Shown here: piece by piece, positions 24,339 through 33,971 of the stretch | Numbering within the stretch: the first letter of the stretch is position 1 | Layout: the number at the start of each line of letters is the position of its first letter | DNA from: Sphingomonas sp. LC-1 | GTDB lineage: Bacteria > Pseudomonadota > Alphaproteobacteria > Sphingomonadales > Sphingomonadaceae | Assembly (NCBI RefSeq): GCF_025371035.1 | Contig: NZ_JANZXB010000001.1 | Span: forward strand, 310,001 to 374,000 | Length of the DNA stretch: 64,000 nt | Reading direction: 5' to 3' | Translations under genes and position numbers: made by a program | Notes under the pieces: model-generated | What the model was told of the DNA's origin: nothing | The model's database searches: none | What the model saw: the letters and a program-made list of their open reading frames with translations, nothing else

Positions 24339-26284
24339 GCTTCCCGCGCCTTCGCGCCGTCCGGTTCTGTCAGGGTCGCCGCCACGGAGATCGTACCCTG
24401 CGCCGGCCCCAGGCTGCCTATCGCCGACCATACGCGGCCGTTGGCGGCATAGGCCCATGATCCGTCCTGCAGCATGCGCAACGCGTTCGGTCGCCCCGGC
24501 CAGCGCAGCAGACGCATGACGGGATTGCGACCGTCCCGCTCGGCATGCGGATCGAGCGCACCACCGGGACCGGACTGGATCCCCGGCACGATGCGGCCGG
24601 CCTCGTGCGCGGACAGCGTGCCGTCCTGATGGCGGGCCACGACGAAGTCGCCGCGACCGTACCACTGACCGACGCCGTCGCGGGCGTACGGCCCCCTCGG
24701 GTAGAGCGGGTTCACCTTACGGACGTAACCGAGACGGCCGGAGTCCGCGTAGGTGTCGTTCTGACGATCCTGCCAGTGCCACTCGCGTTCGTTCGGCCAC
24801 CAGAAGCGCATGCCCCGCCAGGCGAGACGCTCGTCGACGTCGTACGGCGGCTCGACCCATGGCCCCTGCTCCTTTTCGTCCCAGTCGTCGGGTTTCGGCG
24901 GCGGCATCGATCCCAGGGTCGGACTGTCCGAATAGAACCAGACGGGCATGTAGTGATCGACCAACACCTCGTCGTTCACGCTGCCGCTGGCGCTGTACGC
25001 CGGCCAGATGATGGCGGTGCGCCAGCCGTTGGGGCTGTAGACGAACTCGGTGGGGAACGTGCCGCCGCGATATCGGAACTGCCGATACTGCGGGTGCCCC
25101 TCCCACACGATGTCGTACGATCCGTCGCGGCGGCGATAGACGTCGAACGACAGCGGCTCGCCGGTGCTGGGACTGGCTGCGGCATCGACCCGCGTGGACC
25201 GTGCGACCGAGCTGCCGGTCACGCCGACCTGCGCGATGCCGCCCGCGCGGAGCAGGACCGTGACGAACAGATAGGTGGCGCGTCGTTCCGTGACCGTGAT
25301 CGGCGGCATGTTCGCGGCATGGTACCAGTTCAGCGTGCCCTCGAGCGGTGCGGCCATATGGTTCGTGCCGTAACCGGGGCGACCGACGGTGTAGTACGTC
25401 CGCTCATCGGTCGTGGCGCGACGGACGTAGCTCTCCTCATATCGCAGGCAGCCGGTCGCCAGCACGGCGTCGAGGCCGACCGGCGAGATCGGTCGCAGGA
25501 ATTCCCAGCCGTACGACTGGTCGCGCTCCTCGATCACGGCATCGCTCGGCGGCACGAAGCCGTTGTCGCGTCCGAGCTGCCGGGCCTGGGCCGGGGTCAG
25601 GTCGGCGATGCGGCGCACGGTGCCGGCGGCGTCCACGGTCCAGCCGAGCCATGGCCGACCGCTCGGATCGGTGGACTTGTCCCCGGTGATCGCGGTCGCG
25701 GCGAGGCGCAGAACGACGCCCAGGTCGCGCGCGACGCAGACCCCCTCGCCGTACGCCATGTTGGGGATGTAGCTGCTCTGGATGACGATGATGTGGTCGG
25801 GCTTCGTGCTCTGCCCGCTGCTGGTGCCGTTGCTCTGCAACTCCCACGGCCAATCCGCCGTCGCGCCGGTGTCAGTGCTGCCGTTCCGGCCGGACAGCGA
25901 CCAGCTGGGGCGCGAATAGCCGAAGGGGTTGCCGGAGTCGCCGATGCCGGTCGAGGACATGCCGATCGCGACGTTCTCGGAAGCCCAACCCCGGTAAGGA
26001 CCGAGCGAGCGCGGAGCCTGCCGGTCACTGCCCTTGTCGCGCAGCCGGATCGTACGCGCCTCGCCGACGCCGCCGCCATGGTTGAGCTGCTCGTACGTGC
26101 CGTAGCGCCCTTCCGCATCGCGGAACGGATCGCCGGCATCGCTCCACTGCGGCCAGCCGGCAGCCGGATCGACCGTGATCAGCGTGCCGTCCTTCAGCGT
26201 CAGGATGCGACCGCCGGGTATGATCCAGTGCGTCGACACGGCCGGAGCGGAGACGCCGGCCATCAGCAGCTTGCGCCAGAGCAT
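24335..26284 (-). CDS. Large phage tail protein, probable receptor-binding or tip component
   Basis: A 649-residue Trp/Tyr/Gly-rich protein without known motifs (for example QYRQFRYRGGTFPTEF and MRFWWPNEREWHWQDR). Beta-rich composition, size and location after the baseplate-like genes suggest a distal tail or host-recognition protein. The ATG at 26284 overlaps the upstream stop. I could not match it to a known fibre family, so the role is inferred from position. Confidence 0.6.
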   Translation of the reverse strand: MLWRKLLMAGVSAPAVSTHWIIPGGRILTLKDGTLITVDPAAGWPQWSDAGDPFRDAEGRYGTYEQLNHGGGVGEARTIRLRDKGSDRQAPRSLGPYRGWASENVAIGMSSTGIGDSGNPFGYSRPSWSLSGRNGSTDTGATADWPWELQSNGTSSGQSTKPDHIIVIQSSYIPNMAYGEGVCVARDLGVVLRLAATAITGDKSTDPSGRPWLGWTVDAAGTVRRIADLTPAQARQLGRDNGFVPPSDAVIEERDQSYGWEFLRPISPVGLDAVLATGCLRYEESYVRRATTDERTYYTVGRPGYGTNHMAAPLEGTLNWYHAANMPPITVTERRATYLFVTVLLRAGGIAQVGVTGSSVARSTRVDAAASPSTGEPLSFDVYRRRDGSYDIVWEGHPQYRQFRYRGGTFPTEFVYSPNGWRTAIIWPAYSASGSVNDEVLVDHYMPVWFYSDSPTLGSMPPPKPDDWDEKEQGPWVEPPYDVDERLAWRGMRFWWPNEREWHWQDRQNDTYADSGRLGYVRKVNPLYPRGPYARDGVGQWYGRGDFVVARHQDGTLSAHEAGRIVPGIQSGPGGALDPHAERDGRNPVMRLLRWPGRPNALRMLQDGSWAYAANGRVWSAIGSLGPAQGTISVAATLTEPDGAKAREA

Positions 26285-26883
26285 CAGCCGGCCTCGTAGC
26301 CGGACGCGACCAGCTGCAGTTCCCAGTTGCTGCCGAGATCCGGACCGCCCCACCAGTCGGCTACCCACTTGTCGCGGTTGGCGTCGGCCCGCGTGCGGTC
26401 CTTGGTACCGAGCGGCACCTCGACACCGGAGAAGGCGTAATCGTTGCCGTTGCGGATGACGCGCAGCACGATGCCGGAGACGCGGTTGCGATCGCGGCCC
26501 GCATCGATCTGACCCCTGGGGATCACCGCCGGCGGGGCGAACGAGATCGTCGCCGTCCCCGCCAGGCTGATGTTCCAGACGTTCGCGATCTTGGGATCCA
26601 CGACGATCGAACCGCCGGCGTTGATGACGTACGCCTGCTCGTTGAAGGTGCCGATCTCCATCTCGAGCTGCGGCGTATGGTGCCAGACATTGCCGGTCTC
26701 GGTGTGCGCAGATCCTGACGTGGTCAGCAGCCGCGCCTCGATCCGCTGCCTGCCCTCGGGTGCGGGTGCGTCCCGGCCCATGGTGGCGACGGACGACGCG
26801 GCGCGCGACGGTGCGGGCGTCGGCACCTGCGCACCCGCCTGGCGCGGCGGTTCCTGGAACTGACGGATTGCGTCGTCGATCAT
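26284..26883 (-). CDS. Phage tail-associated protein
   Basis: A 199-residue protein with an N-terminal Pro/Ala-rich stretch and a beta-rich C-terminal domain containing GGSIVVDPKIANVWNISLAG and a following TATISFAPP, a pattern of strands seen in phage appendage proteins. It overlaps both neighbours by 1-4 nt and is probably part of the tail tip. Confidence 0.5.
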   Translation of the reverse strand: MIDDAIRQFQEPPRQAGAQVPTPAPSRAASSVATMGRDAPAPEGRQRIEARLLTTSGSAHTETGNVWHHTPQLEMEIGTFNEQAYVINAGGSIVVDPKIANVWNISLAGTATISFAPPAVIPRGQIDAGRDRNRVSGIVLRVIRNGNDYAFSGVEVPLGTKDRTRADANRDKWVADWWGGPDLGSNWELQLVASGYEAG

Positions 26884-28736
26884 CTGGTCGAGATCCCGCG
26901 GAAGCCCTGGTAGGGCGAGACGGCGATCATGATAGGCATGACGGTCTCTCCGCCGCCGGTCGGCAGCACGGTCACGCGGATCGAGGTCGGCACCTCGTCA
27001 AGCGCATCTCCGAGATCACGCCCGTTCGCCGCCGCCTGCTGGAGGTGTGCGATCTGCGCAGGTGCGTCGTTGGTGACGGTCACCTTGGCGATGCCCATCT
27101 GCGGAGCGTACGGTGCGACATAGGCCGGAGCGGCGTACGCGACGCGCGACCAGTTCGGCCCCCACGCCACGACGCGCCCGCCGGTGCCGCCAGCCCGCCC
27201 GGAACCGCTGCTTACGCCGAGCGTGACGCTGAGCGTCGCCTCGGAGGCGCTCAGGTGCAGCTTGTAGCTCTTGACCTTGCCGATCGCTTCCGAGCCTTCG
27301 CCGGGGATGATGCCGGGGGCGACGACCCGCATGGTGTCGCGCGTCGAGATGCCCAGCACGTCCAGCGGCTCGACCTCGATCTCCACTTCCCAGTTGCGTT
27401 GACTGTAGGCGAGCCGCTGAGCCGCAGCGGCCGCAGCGTGATCGATCGACAGCCAGCCGCGCACGGTGTTGAAGAACGACGCGGCCATCGGTGAGCCGAG
27501 CGGCGAACCGTCGGCGATCACAAGCTCCCAGCGGTACACCCTGCGACCGAGATCGTCCTCATAGACGCGGTCGATCCAGAGCGACTCGGTCGCGTCGTGC
27601 GCCTTGAGCGAGCGCCAGATGAAGCCGGCGAACCGCACGATCGCCCCTTGGGCGTAGTGGATGTTCGGCTGCCAGTCGGGCACGGCCACGTCGAGCTGCA
27701 GCCGGTCCAGCTTGATCTCGATCGTCTCGCTGTCGGTCGATGCGCCCTGCCCTGCGTTGTACACGCTGAACCGCACCTCCTCGCGCCGCTTCGTCTCGCT
27801 TGTCGCACCGAGGGACAGGACCGGCTTGAGCCAGTACCGGCGAAGCCGCACGGCCTGAGGCTGCGTCGCACCTGGCCGGAACGTGCGAGCGGCCGCTGCC
27901 GCCTGCGCGAACTCGACGACCTCGGTCGAGCCCTGGGGCGGATCAAGCACCTCGAGATCGCCGTCGGACACGATGTAGCCGCCGCTGAAGTCGCTGCCCG
28001 GCTTCGCCCAGTCCTTCGCCAGATCCTCGGGCGCCAGCGTGGACAGCTCGCCGCCGGCCGCCGCCTCGATCATCTTGCGGACCTCGAACTCGGCGATGCG
28101 CCGCTCGGTCCATTCGGCCGACAGCACCACATCGACGCGGCCGAGGGGCTTGCCGTTGCGGCGGACGCGACACGCGCCCTGCACATGGCGGGCACCGATG
28201 TCATGGTGCGTACCGCCACCGCCGACGATCGCCGAGGACAGGACCGGTCGGCGCGTGGTTCTCGACCAGCACACCAGCGACGGAATGGCATCCAGCCGCT
28301 CGACCGGATCGGAGATATCACCTGCGCACGGGTCCGCGAACGGCAGGCCGATTGTGGCGAGCACGGCGTCGCGCAGCGTCTGCCAGTCGTCCCGCCGCGC
28401 TTCGTAGCGCAGGGTCACGTCCGCGCCGCCCATTTCCACGTCACCGGCATCATCGAGCGTGCCGTCAAACAGCAGAACGGTGTCGACGCGCTTCAGGTCG
28501 GCGTCGAGTCGATCGACCGACACCAGAATGCGAGGACGACCGCCGACCAGCGTGTCGATGCCGACACCCTTGTTCTCGAACGCGATCTCCATGACGGGGA
28601 ACTCACCCTCGTCCTCGGAGATGGTCACGTCATAGGTCGGCAGATCGACGACGCGGTCCGCCTCGGCCGACCAGTTGCGGTTCTCGTCGCACAGGCGGGA
28701 CCAAATACGGCCCAGCTGGACGGGCTCGCCGCTCAT
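26880..28736 (-). CDS. Phage baseplate/tail-tip protein
   Basis: A 618-residue structural protein of unknown exact family. Residues about 1-140 contain strands and YDVTISEDEGEFPVMEIAFE; the C-terminal third has KVKSYKLHLSASEATLSV and a glycine-rich segment, as in tail-hub proteins of siphoviruses. GGAGG 7 nt before ATG 28736 fixes the start against an open frame reaching 28874. Position right after the tape measure group supports a tail-tip role. Confidence 0.65.
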   Translation of the reverse strand: MSGEPVQLGRIWSRLCDENRNWSAEADRVVDLPTYDVTISEDEGEFPVMEIAFENKGVGIDTLVGGRPRILVSVDRLDADLKRVDTVLLFDGTLDDAGDVEMGGADVTLRYEARRDDWQTLRDAVLATIGLPFADPCAGDISDPVERLDAIPSLVCWSRTTRRPVLSSAIVGGGGTHHDIGARHVQGACRVRRNGKPLGRVDVVLSAEWTERRIAEFEVRKMIEAAAGGELSTLAPEDLAKDWAKPGSDFSGGYIVSDGDLEVLDPPQGSTEVVEFAQAAAAARTFRPGATQPQAVRLRRYWLKPVLSLGATSETKRREEVRFSVYNAGQGASTDSETIEIKLDRLQLDVAVPDWQPNIHYAQGAIVRFAGFIWRSLKAHDATESLWIDRVYEDDLGRRVYRWELVIADGSPLGSPMAASFFNTVRGWLSIDHAAAAAAQRLAYSQRNWEVEIEVEPLDVLGISTRDTMRVVAPGIIPGEGSEAIGKVKSYKLHLSASEATLSVTLGVSSGSGRAGGTGGRVVAWGPNWSRVAYAAPAYVAPYAPQMGIAKVTVTNDAPAQIAHLQQAAANGRDLGDALDEVPTSIRVTVLPTGGGETVMPIMIAVSPYQGFRGISTR

Positions 28737-29239
28737 GGTGTCGCCTCCGGTGCAACCTCTTCGAGGTCGTACGCCCAGTCGGATTCTGCTGCGAGCGTGT
28801 TTCCGCCGTAGTCGAAATCCAGCACCATCATGATTAGGCGCGGGCACCAGTACGTCTTGTAGGCCGTTGGCCATGCAGCGGGATCGACGATCTCGCGATC
28901 GAACTCGTCCTTGTAAACGACACTGCTGCCGACCGCGATCGGCCGACGAAGGTCCTGCTCGGGAATATAGCCGTCCTCAGGGAGCGGCAGCGTGCAGTCG
29001 AGCGTGATGATGTCGTTTCGCACCAAGGCAAGCGGCGCGACCATATAGCTGCCGGACAGCTTTACCGAGAACATACGCGACGGCAGCCGGCTGCGGGACG
29101 AGGCGCGCAGCGTCCAGTTCACATCTCGCCGCGCTGCCGGAACGTCCGCGATCGAACCGTAGCGCATCGTCACGCCGCGATGTGCCGCCAGCGAGATGAT
29201 CCGCCCGTTGATGCTTGGGACGACGCGCGACAGATCCAT
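28733..29239 (-). CDS. Distal tail-like protein
   Basis: A 168-residue protein starting MDLSRVVPSINGRIISL. It is directly coupled to the tape measure gene (TGATG) and overlaps the next gene (ATGA). In siphoviruses this position holds the distal tail protein. No motif confirms this. Confidence 0.55.
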   Translation of the reverse strand: MDLSRVVPSINGRIISLAAHRGVTMRYGSIADVPAARRDVNWTLRASSRSRLPSRMFSVKLSGSYMVAPLALVRNDIITLDCTLPLPEDGYIPEQDLRRPIAVGSSVVYKDEFDREIVDPAAWPTAYKTYWCPRLIMMVLDFDYGGNTLAAESDWAYDLEEVAPEATP

Positions 29240-31590
29240 CACCTATGCCCCCTCGGCTTTGCCTGCCGGGCACGTCCGGCGGTGGCGCGATCGAACACCC
29301 GCTTCATGCCGTCCGCGAAGTCGTCGTCGACGCGGCCGCTGGCGACGCCGACGCCCGGCATGACGAAGCTCATCGGGCGACCCGTGCCGCCGGATGATAC
29401 CTCGATCACGTCCGCCGGCGCGGCGAAGGGGCTGAAGGTCTGGTTGTTCAGGCTGTCGATGAAGCGCTCGCCGCCGTAGTGGCGGGTCGCAGCCGCGTTG
29501 ATCACGCCTTCGCGGTTCGACAGCATGGCGGGGATGCTGTCGGACGTGCCGGTGCCGGGACCACGGACATATCCGCCGCTGGCGAAGCCGAAGACCGAGC
29601 TGACCTTGCTCAGGATGATCTTGCCGCCCTTGATCAGGTCACCGAAGCCGTAGCCGCCGGTGATCACCTTCATGATCCCGTCGATGATCTTCTTGGCGGC
29701 CTGGAAGGGGTTGGTCAGGATCTCGGTGATGCCTTCCCAGATCTGCTTCACGCCATCGAAGGTGCCTTTGACCTTGTCCCATACCGCGCCGAAGAACCAC
29801 TTGATCACGGCCCAGACGGCGGCGACGACGGTGTCGACTGCCTTCCGGAACGTCTCGAAGTGGGTGTAGGCGTAGATGAAACCGGCCACGAGCGCGGCGA
29901 TTGCCAGCACGATCCAGCCGACCGGGCTGCTGAGCAGCGTGAACGCCGTCATCGCCCCGCGCACGATGGTCGACACGGTGCTGATCGTCGCGGCGAAGGC
30001 GGAGAACGCGCCGGTCACCTTGGCGATGACCATGAACGCCAGGATCTTGCGACCGGCCTCTTCGCCGAACAGGCCGAAGAACGCCTGGTGGATGGTCGTG
30101 ATCGCCGAGATCATGATGTCAGCTGCGGCCTTGATCGCAGGCCACCACTCCGCAAGGATGCCCGGAATCCTCTGCAGGATCGGCATGAGTTCGTTCTGGA
30201 TGAAGTCGCGCAGCGGCAGCACCCACTTGTACCGATCGGCGACGTTGCCGTCGTTGCCGGCGAACGCCTGACGCATGGCGTAGATGACGCCGGGAATGTC
30301 GAACGCGAGTTGGAACAGCGTCTGCCTCAGCCAGGCGAAACCGGCGGCGGACCGATCGGCCCACCCGGTCATGTCCAGGCCGAGAGCGATCCGCATCTGA
30401 TCGATCCATTGGCGAGCATAGAAGCGTACGAGCTCGTACTGCGCGGCGAGCCGCTGAAGCATCGCCGGCACACCCTCGAGACCGCGGCCGATCGCGGCAC
30501 CGAACTGCGTCAGCTTGCCCGTCGATGCGAGCCGATCGACCAGCTGCTGCGCACTGGTGGCGATTACGCCCAGGCCCTTGGCCAACCCCGCATTCGAAAC
30601 CTCGGCGCGGGCGAGGAAGATGCTGTTCTTCAGGCGCGCCACCGACGCTGCAGGACCGTTGGCCAGTTCCGCCGCCTTGCCGCCGAAGTTCTTGCTCATC
30701 CCGCGCGCGAGCGCCGTCAACGCCACCTCGGCGCTGATGCCGTCCGCCTGCATCTTCACGAACTGCTGAGCGGTGACGCCCAGTTCCTGCTGCAGGATCT
30801 TGTTCGCCGGAATGCCCGCCTCGGCCAGCTGCTGAGCCTCTTCTGCCGACCATTTCTGCTTGCTGGCGACCTGCGCGATCGCGATGCCGGCACGTGACGT
30901 CTCGTCGGCAGACAGGCTCATCGCGCGGCTGGTCTGGAGCAGCCCGCGAAAGATCATGTCCGTCTGCTTGCCGGCGAGGCTCGTGCCCTTGGTGGCGTTC
31001 GCGAGCTGGACGAACCCCGGCGCGACCTTCTCGACCTCCTGGCCGAGTTCGTTGGCTACACCGATGATGCGCTTCCACTGATCCTCGACGCCCACGCTGA
31101 CATTGCGCGAAGCCGAGATTTCGGCCTCGAGGGAGCGGATCTGCTGAAGGACGGGACCGGACTGGGAGATCGGCGTTCGATCGAACTCCGCCCGGGCGTC
31201 CGCCAGCTTCTGCTGCAGTTCACCAGTACGATCGATCGCGACCTCGATACCCGCCTTGAAGCCGGTCACCGCGTTCCCGGCATCGAACTCCTTCTGGATC
31301 TCGAGACCGGCAACGGCCGCAGCCAAGGTGCCGACAAGAGCGGTCACCCTGGCGATGTTCTGCAATCCACGGATCGAGACCGTCACCGGCTTCGCCATCG
31401 CCTCAAGCGATGCACGGGCCTGCTGTGACGACTTAACCATATGCGCGAACGTCAGCCGCGCCTGCGCCTGCATGGCCTTGAACGAGGCGATCGTCTGCGT
31501 GAGACCGACCGCGCGGATCGCAACGGCGATGCCCGGATTGCTGCCGGTGCCGGAGATGTACCGGCCGCGTGCGTCTCTAGCCTGCGCCAT
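29239..31590 (-). CDS. Tail tape measure protein
   Basis: A 783-residue protein with the expected features: an N-terminal helical region (AQARLTFAHMVKSSQQAR), a central TP901-type domain including GIAIAQVASKQKWSAEEAQQ and the following LAEAGIPANKIL, several hydrophobic segments (SSPVGWIVLAIAALVAGFIY), and a glycine-rich C terminus with FASGGYVRGPGTGTSD. By the usual 1.5 A per residue rule the tail would be near 117 nm. GGAGGGGGCA precedes ATG 31590, which overlaps the end of the GT frameshift product. Confidence 0.93.
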   Translation of the reverse strand: MAQARDARGRYISGTGSNPGIAVAIRAVGLTQTIASFKAMQAQARLTFAHMVKSSQQARASLEAMAKPVTVSIRGLQNIARVTALVGTLAAAVAGLEIQKEFDAGNAVTGFKAGIEVAIDRTGELQQKLADARAEFDRTPISQSGPVLQQIRSLEAEISASRNVSVGVEDQWKRIIGVANELGQEVEKVAPGFVQLANATKGTSLAGKQTDMIFRGLLQTSRAMSLSADETSRAGIAIAQVASKQKWSAEEAQQLAEAGIPANKILQQELGVTAQQFVKMQADGISAEVALTALARGMSKNFGGKAAELANGPAASVARLKNSIFLARAEVSNAGLAKGLGVIATSAQQLVDRLASTGKLTQFGAAIGRGLEGVPAMLQRLAAQYELVRFYARQWIDQMRIALGLDMTGWADRSAAGFAWLRQTLFQLAFDIPGVIYAMRQAFAGNDGNVADRYKWVLPLRDFIQNELMPILQRIPGILAEWWPAIKAAADIMISAITTIHQAFFGLFGEEAGRKILAFMVIAKVTGAFSAFAATISTVSTIVRGAMTAFTLLSSPVGWIVLAIAALVAGFIYAYTHFETFRKAVDTVVAAVWAVIKWFFGAVWDKVKGTFDGVKQIWEGITEILTNPFQAAKKIIDGIMKVITGGYGFGDLIKGGKIILSKVSSVFGFASGGYVRGPGTGTSDSIPAMLSNREGVINAAATRHYGGERFIDSLNNQTFSPFAAPADVIEVSSGGTGRPMSFVMPGVGVASGRVDDDFADGMKRVFDRATAGRARQAKPRGHR

Positions 31591-32274
31591 TGCCCCCTCC
31601 GAGTTCGTTGATGTAGCGCTTCACCGCTTCGGGCTTGCCCCGGCTGCCCATCGTCATCGTCTGCACGTCGCGGATGGTTTCACGCGCCTGCATGCCGCGA
31701 AGGACACGCCAATGCGTCCAGATCTCGGCGAAGCTCATGCGCATGGGATCCGGCGACTGGAGCCCGGCGAGCCGCAGCTCGATCGCCCAGCCGATCGCGA
31801 TGGCCAGCGCGGGCGGACCGGCGCCGGCCTTTTCGCCCTTCCCGCGCTTGGCCTTGGGCAGTTTCAGGCCGAGCGCTTCGAAAAACCCTCGTCGGGCGTC
31901 TTCATCGACAGCTCCTGCGCCGCCACGATGATGCGGATCTGCTCCGACTGGTCGAACAGCGCGGCGACCTGGGCCTCGGCTTCGGGGTTGTCACGGTGAC
32001 CGAGCGCGACGGTGGCCATCGCCACGTTGTAGGCGCTCATGGTCGCGAGCATCTCGAGCTTGGCCGGATCGAGCTTCGACAGGTCCATGTTCTCGTCGTC
32101 GAACGCGGCGAGGTCCAGGTCCTGGATCTGAGTGATGCTCGGAAACCGCTTCAGCAGCAGCACCAGCTCTTCCGGTCCCACCTTCTGAATCTTGAACTTC
32201 TCGCCGCGGATCTCGACGTGATGGTCGGGCGCGACCAGGTCGAAGATCGAGGTGTAGGAGGTCGTGGCGGGCAT
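31577..32274 (-). CDS. Tail assembly chaperone GT, -1 frameshift product
   Basis: Ribosomes that slip back one base on GGGTTTT (31888-31882) leave the G frame after residue 131 and read 101 more residues (FEALGLKLPKAKRGKGEKAG and onwards) to a TAG at 31577-31579, giving a 232-residue fusion. The T part starts basic and contains FAEIWTHWRVLRGMQARETI. It overlaps the tape measure start by 14 nt, as in lambda-type phages where G and GT load the tape measure during tail assembly. Coordinates cover both parts; the frame changes at 31882. Confidence 0.85.
31864..32274 (-). CDS. Tail assembly chaperone G
   Basis: A 136-residue protein (MPATTSYTSIFDLVAPDHHV), mostly helical, stopping just after the slippery site. 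It has the size, position (between tail tube and tape measure) and built-in frameshift of siphovirus gpG. It is expected to be made in large excess over the fusion form. No match to a named family is claimed. Confidence 0.85.
   Translation of the reverse strand: MPATTSYTSIFDLVAPDHHVEIRGEKFKIQKVGPEELVLLLKRFPSITQIQDLDLAAFDDENMDLSKLDPAKLEMLATMSAYNVAMATVALGHRDNPEAEAQVAALFDQSEQIRIIVAAQELSMKTPDEGFSKRSA
31882..31888 (-). other. -1 frameshift slippery heptamer
   Basis: In the G frame the minus strand reads GAG GGT TTT TCG. The heptamer G-GGT-TTT fits X-XXY-YYZ, so both tRNAs can re-pair after a one-base slip. The shifted frame is open for 101 codons. Confidence 0.85.
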
Positions 32275-32342
32275 GATCGTTGTGTCCTGTCAGAGCGCGA
32301 TGGCCCGGCCGACCGAAGCCGACCGGGCGCTCGTTCGCGGGG

Positions 32343-33104
32343 TTATGCCTGAGGCTTGGCCGGGTAGACGGTGAGCTTGCCGAAGCTGCCGGTCTGGTCG
32401 GCGAGCAGTTCGACCTCAATCTCGGCCTCGACGGCGTCGTTCTCGCCGATCAGCGGCAGCTCGCTCGACATGCGCTGGAGGCCCAGCGGCATTTCGATGC
32501 GGTACGGCTTCTTATCGAGCTCGAACGAGCGCAGGATCATGTCGATCTGCCGGGTCGGCGAGCGTCCCATGTCGGCGACGATCGCGCCGGGGATCGCTGC
32601 GGCGGTGCCGGTGATCTTGACCGTGGCGGGCGCGTTCGCCGGCACAGCCTTGAACAGGATGACCTCGTCGTTCTCGATGAGGTCGTAGTGCTCGCCCTTG
32701 ACCATTCCCGCAACGGCCGCGTCCGGGATCGGACGGCCGAGATCGACACGACGGCCGACGACCGGCTTGGCGATCTCCTTCTGCCAGTCCGCGATGGCGG
32801 GCAGACCGCCTTCGCGCTTCAGGCCCATGACCGACAGGACACGGACGTCCGGCGTGATCGACTGGGTCGTGTACGAGAAGGTGAAGGACCGCTCGCCGGG
32901 GAGCTGGCCCACCTTCACGCGAGTCTCGCCGTTTGGCGACCACACGTCGGTCGGCTCGTCCGTGCCCTGGATGTTGGCGACGGTGACGATGCCGGCGTGG
33001 ATCTCCTCCTGCTGCGGCGTCCCGCGGTTAAGGACGAGCGCGAGGACGGCGCGGCCCTGAACCACGTCCTCCATCGACTTCGGGTTGAGGTTGCTGGTGC
33101 TCAT
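32343..33104 (-). CDS. Major tail protein (tail tube)
   Basis: A 253-residue beta-rich protein (MSTSNLNPKSMEDVVQGRAV) located directly before the G/GT chaperone pair, the fixed place of the siphovirus tube gene. An internal segment AAAIPGAIVADMGRSPTRQI and the conserved FELDKKPYRIEMPLG lie in the second half. AAAGGAGCC precedes the ATG. Called from position and size. Confidence 0.75.
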   Translation of the reverse strand: MSTSNLNPKSMEDVVQGRAVLALVLNRGTPQQEEIHAGIVTVANIQGTDEPTDVWSPNGETRVKVGQLPGERSFTFSYTTQSITPDVRVLSVMGLKREGGLPAIADWQKEIAKPVVGRRVDLGRPIPDAAVAGMVKGEHYDLIENDEVILFKAVPANAPATVKITGTAAAIPGAIVADMGRSPTRQIDMILRSFELDKKPYRIEMPLGLQRMSSELPLIGENDAVEAEIEVELLADQTGSFGKLTVYPAKPQA

Positions 33105-33118
33105 GGTCGTGGCTCCTT

Positions 33119-33577
33119 TCAGCCCTTGCGGTCCGGCACGCCCTCGACCATCGGGACGACCAGTTCGAAGATGTACGGAAGAGCGACAGCCGGGTGCTTG
33201 CCGCCGAAGATGTCGATCTCGCCGCCGGCCAGCTTCACGTCGCGGGTGGCGATGCGGCGGACCGGGGATTCATCGGAAAGCAGTACGCGTTCGACCTCGA
33301 CGCTGACGTCGTCCAACACGCCATCCTCGGCGGCGGTGTCGTTCACGATCAGGGCAACGCCGAAGGCGAAACCGCGATGGGTCGGCCTGGCACCCTGGAT
33401 CGCGGCGTTGAGGCGCTGCGGCTCGAGATCGGCGACATGGTACACCATGATGACGCGCTCACCGCCGGCGGCGAGCTCGGCCGCGTGCTCGAGACGGTGC
33501 GTGGTCAGCACGCGCGTCCCCGCAATCCCGTCCAGGGTGGTGACGATAGCCTCGCGAAGTTGCCGCCTGATGTGCAT
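33119..33577 (-). CDS. Tail completion/terminator protein
   Basis: A 152-residue protein (MHIRRQLREAIVTTLDGIAG) in the position of lambda gpU-like tail terminators, between head-tail connector and tube genes. ATG 33577 has no ribosome site and lies 6 nt after TACAAT of the promoter motif, so it looks leaderless and begins a tail-gene transcript. Confidence 0.65.
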   Translation of the reverse strand: MHIRRQLREAIVTTLDGIAGTRVLTTHRLEHAAELAAGGERVIMVYHVADLEPQRLNAAIQGARPTHRGFAFGVALIVNDTAAEDGVLDDVSVEVERVLLSDESPVRRIATRDVKLAGGEIDIFGGKHPAVALPYIFELVVPMVEGVPDRKG

Positions 33578-33582
33578 GCGGT

Positions 33583-33610
33583 GATTGTACGGGCACCGAT
33601 CCTTCCCGTG
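33583..33610 (-). promoter_or_regulatory. Two-part promoter-like motif, copy 4 (tail genes)
   Basis: Minus strand: CACGGGAAGG, 12 nt, ACAATC, with TACAAT as the -10-like hexamer at 33589-33584. It occupies the only real gap in the head-to-tail gene run. Confidence 0.65.
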
Positions 33611-33633
33611 CGGCGACGGTCAGCGCGCGAGGA

Positions 33634-33969
33634 TCAGACGATCAGCTCGATGACGTACACGTCGTTGCGCTCGGTCCGCAGCTTCCGGACGCGGTACGTT
33701 GCACCCTCGTGCAGGATGGTGTCGACCGGGTTGCCGTTGCGATCGACCCCCGGCCCGGTCCAGCCGGCGGGCATCTGGTCGCCGTGAACACGCGCGAGGA
33801 TCCGCGACGTGTCGCCCTCGACGCCGCCCTTGCGGAACTGGTGCGTCTCGGCTTCGTCGATCGGGATGATGGCGACGTCGCGCACCTCCCCGGTCGCCGC
33901 GATCGTGTAGCGCGCGGGATCTGAGAGGTGCCGGAAACCGACGGCCACCATGCGGTCCCAGATCGACAT
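33634..33969 (-). CDS. Head-tail connector protein
   Basis: A 111-residue protein starting MSIWDRMVAVGFRHLSDPAR and ending as beta strands (RKLRTERNDVYVIELIV), resembling head-closure proteins of lambda/HK97-like phages in size and position. Family assignment is by context. Confidence 0.55.
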   Translation of the reverse strand: MSIWDRMVAVGFRHLSDPARYTIAATGEVRDVAIIPIDEAETHQFRKGGVEGDTSRILARVHGDQMPAGWTGPGVDRNGNPVDTILHEGATYRVRKLRTERNDVYVIELIV

Positions 33970-33971
33970 GG

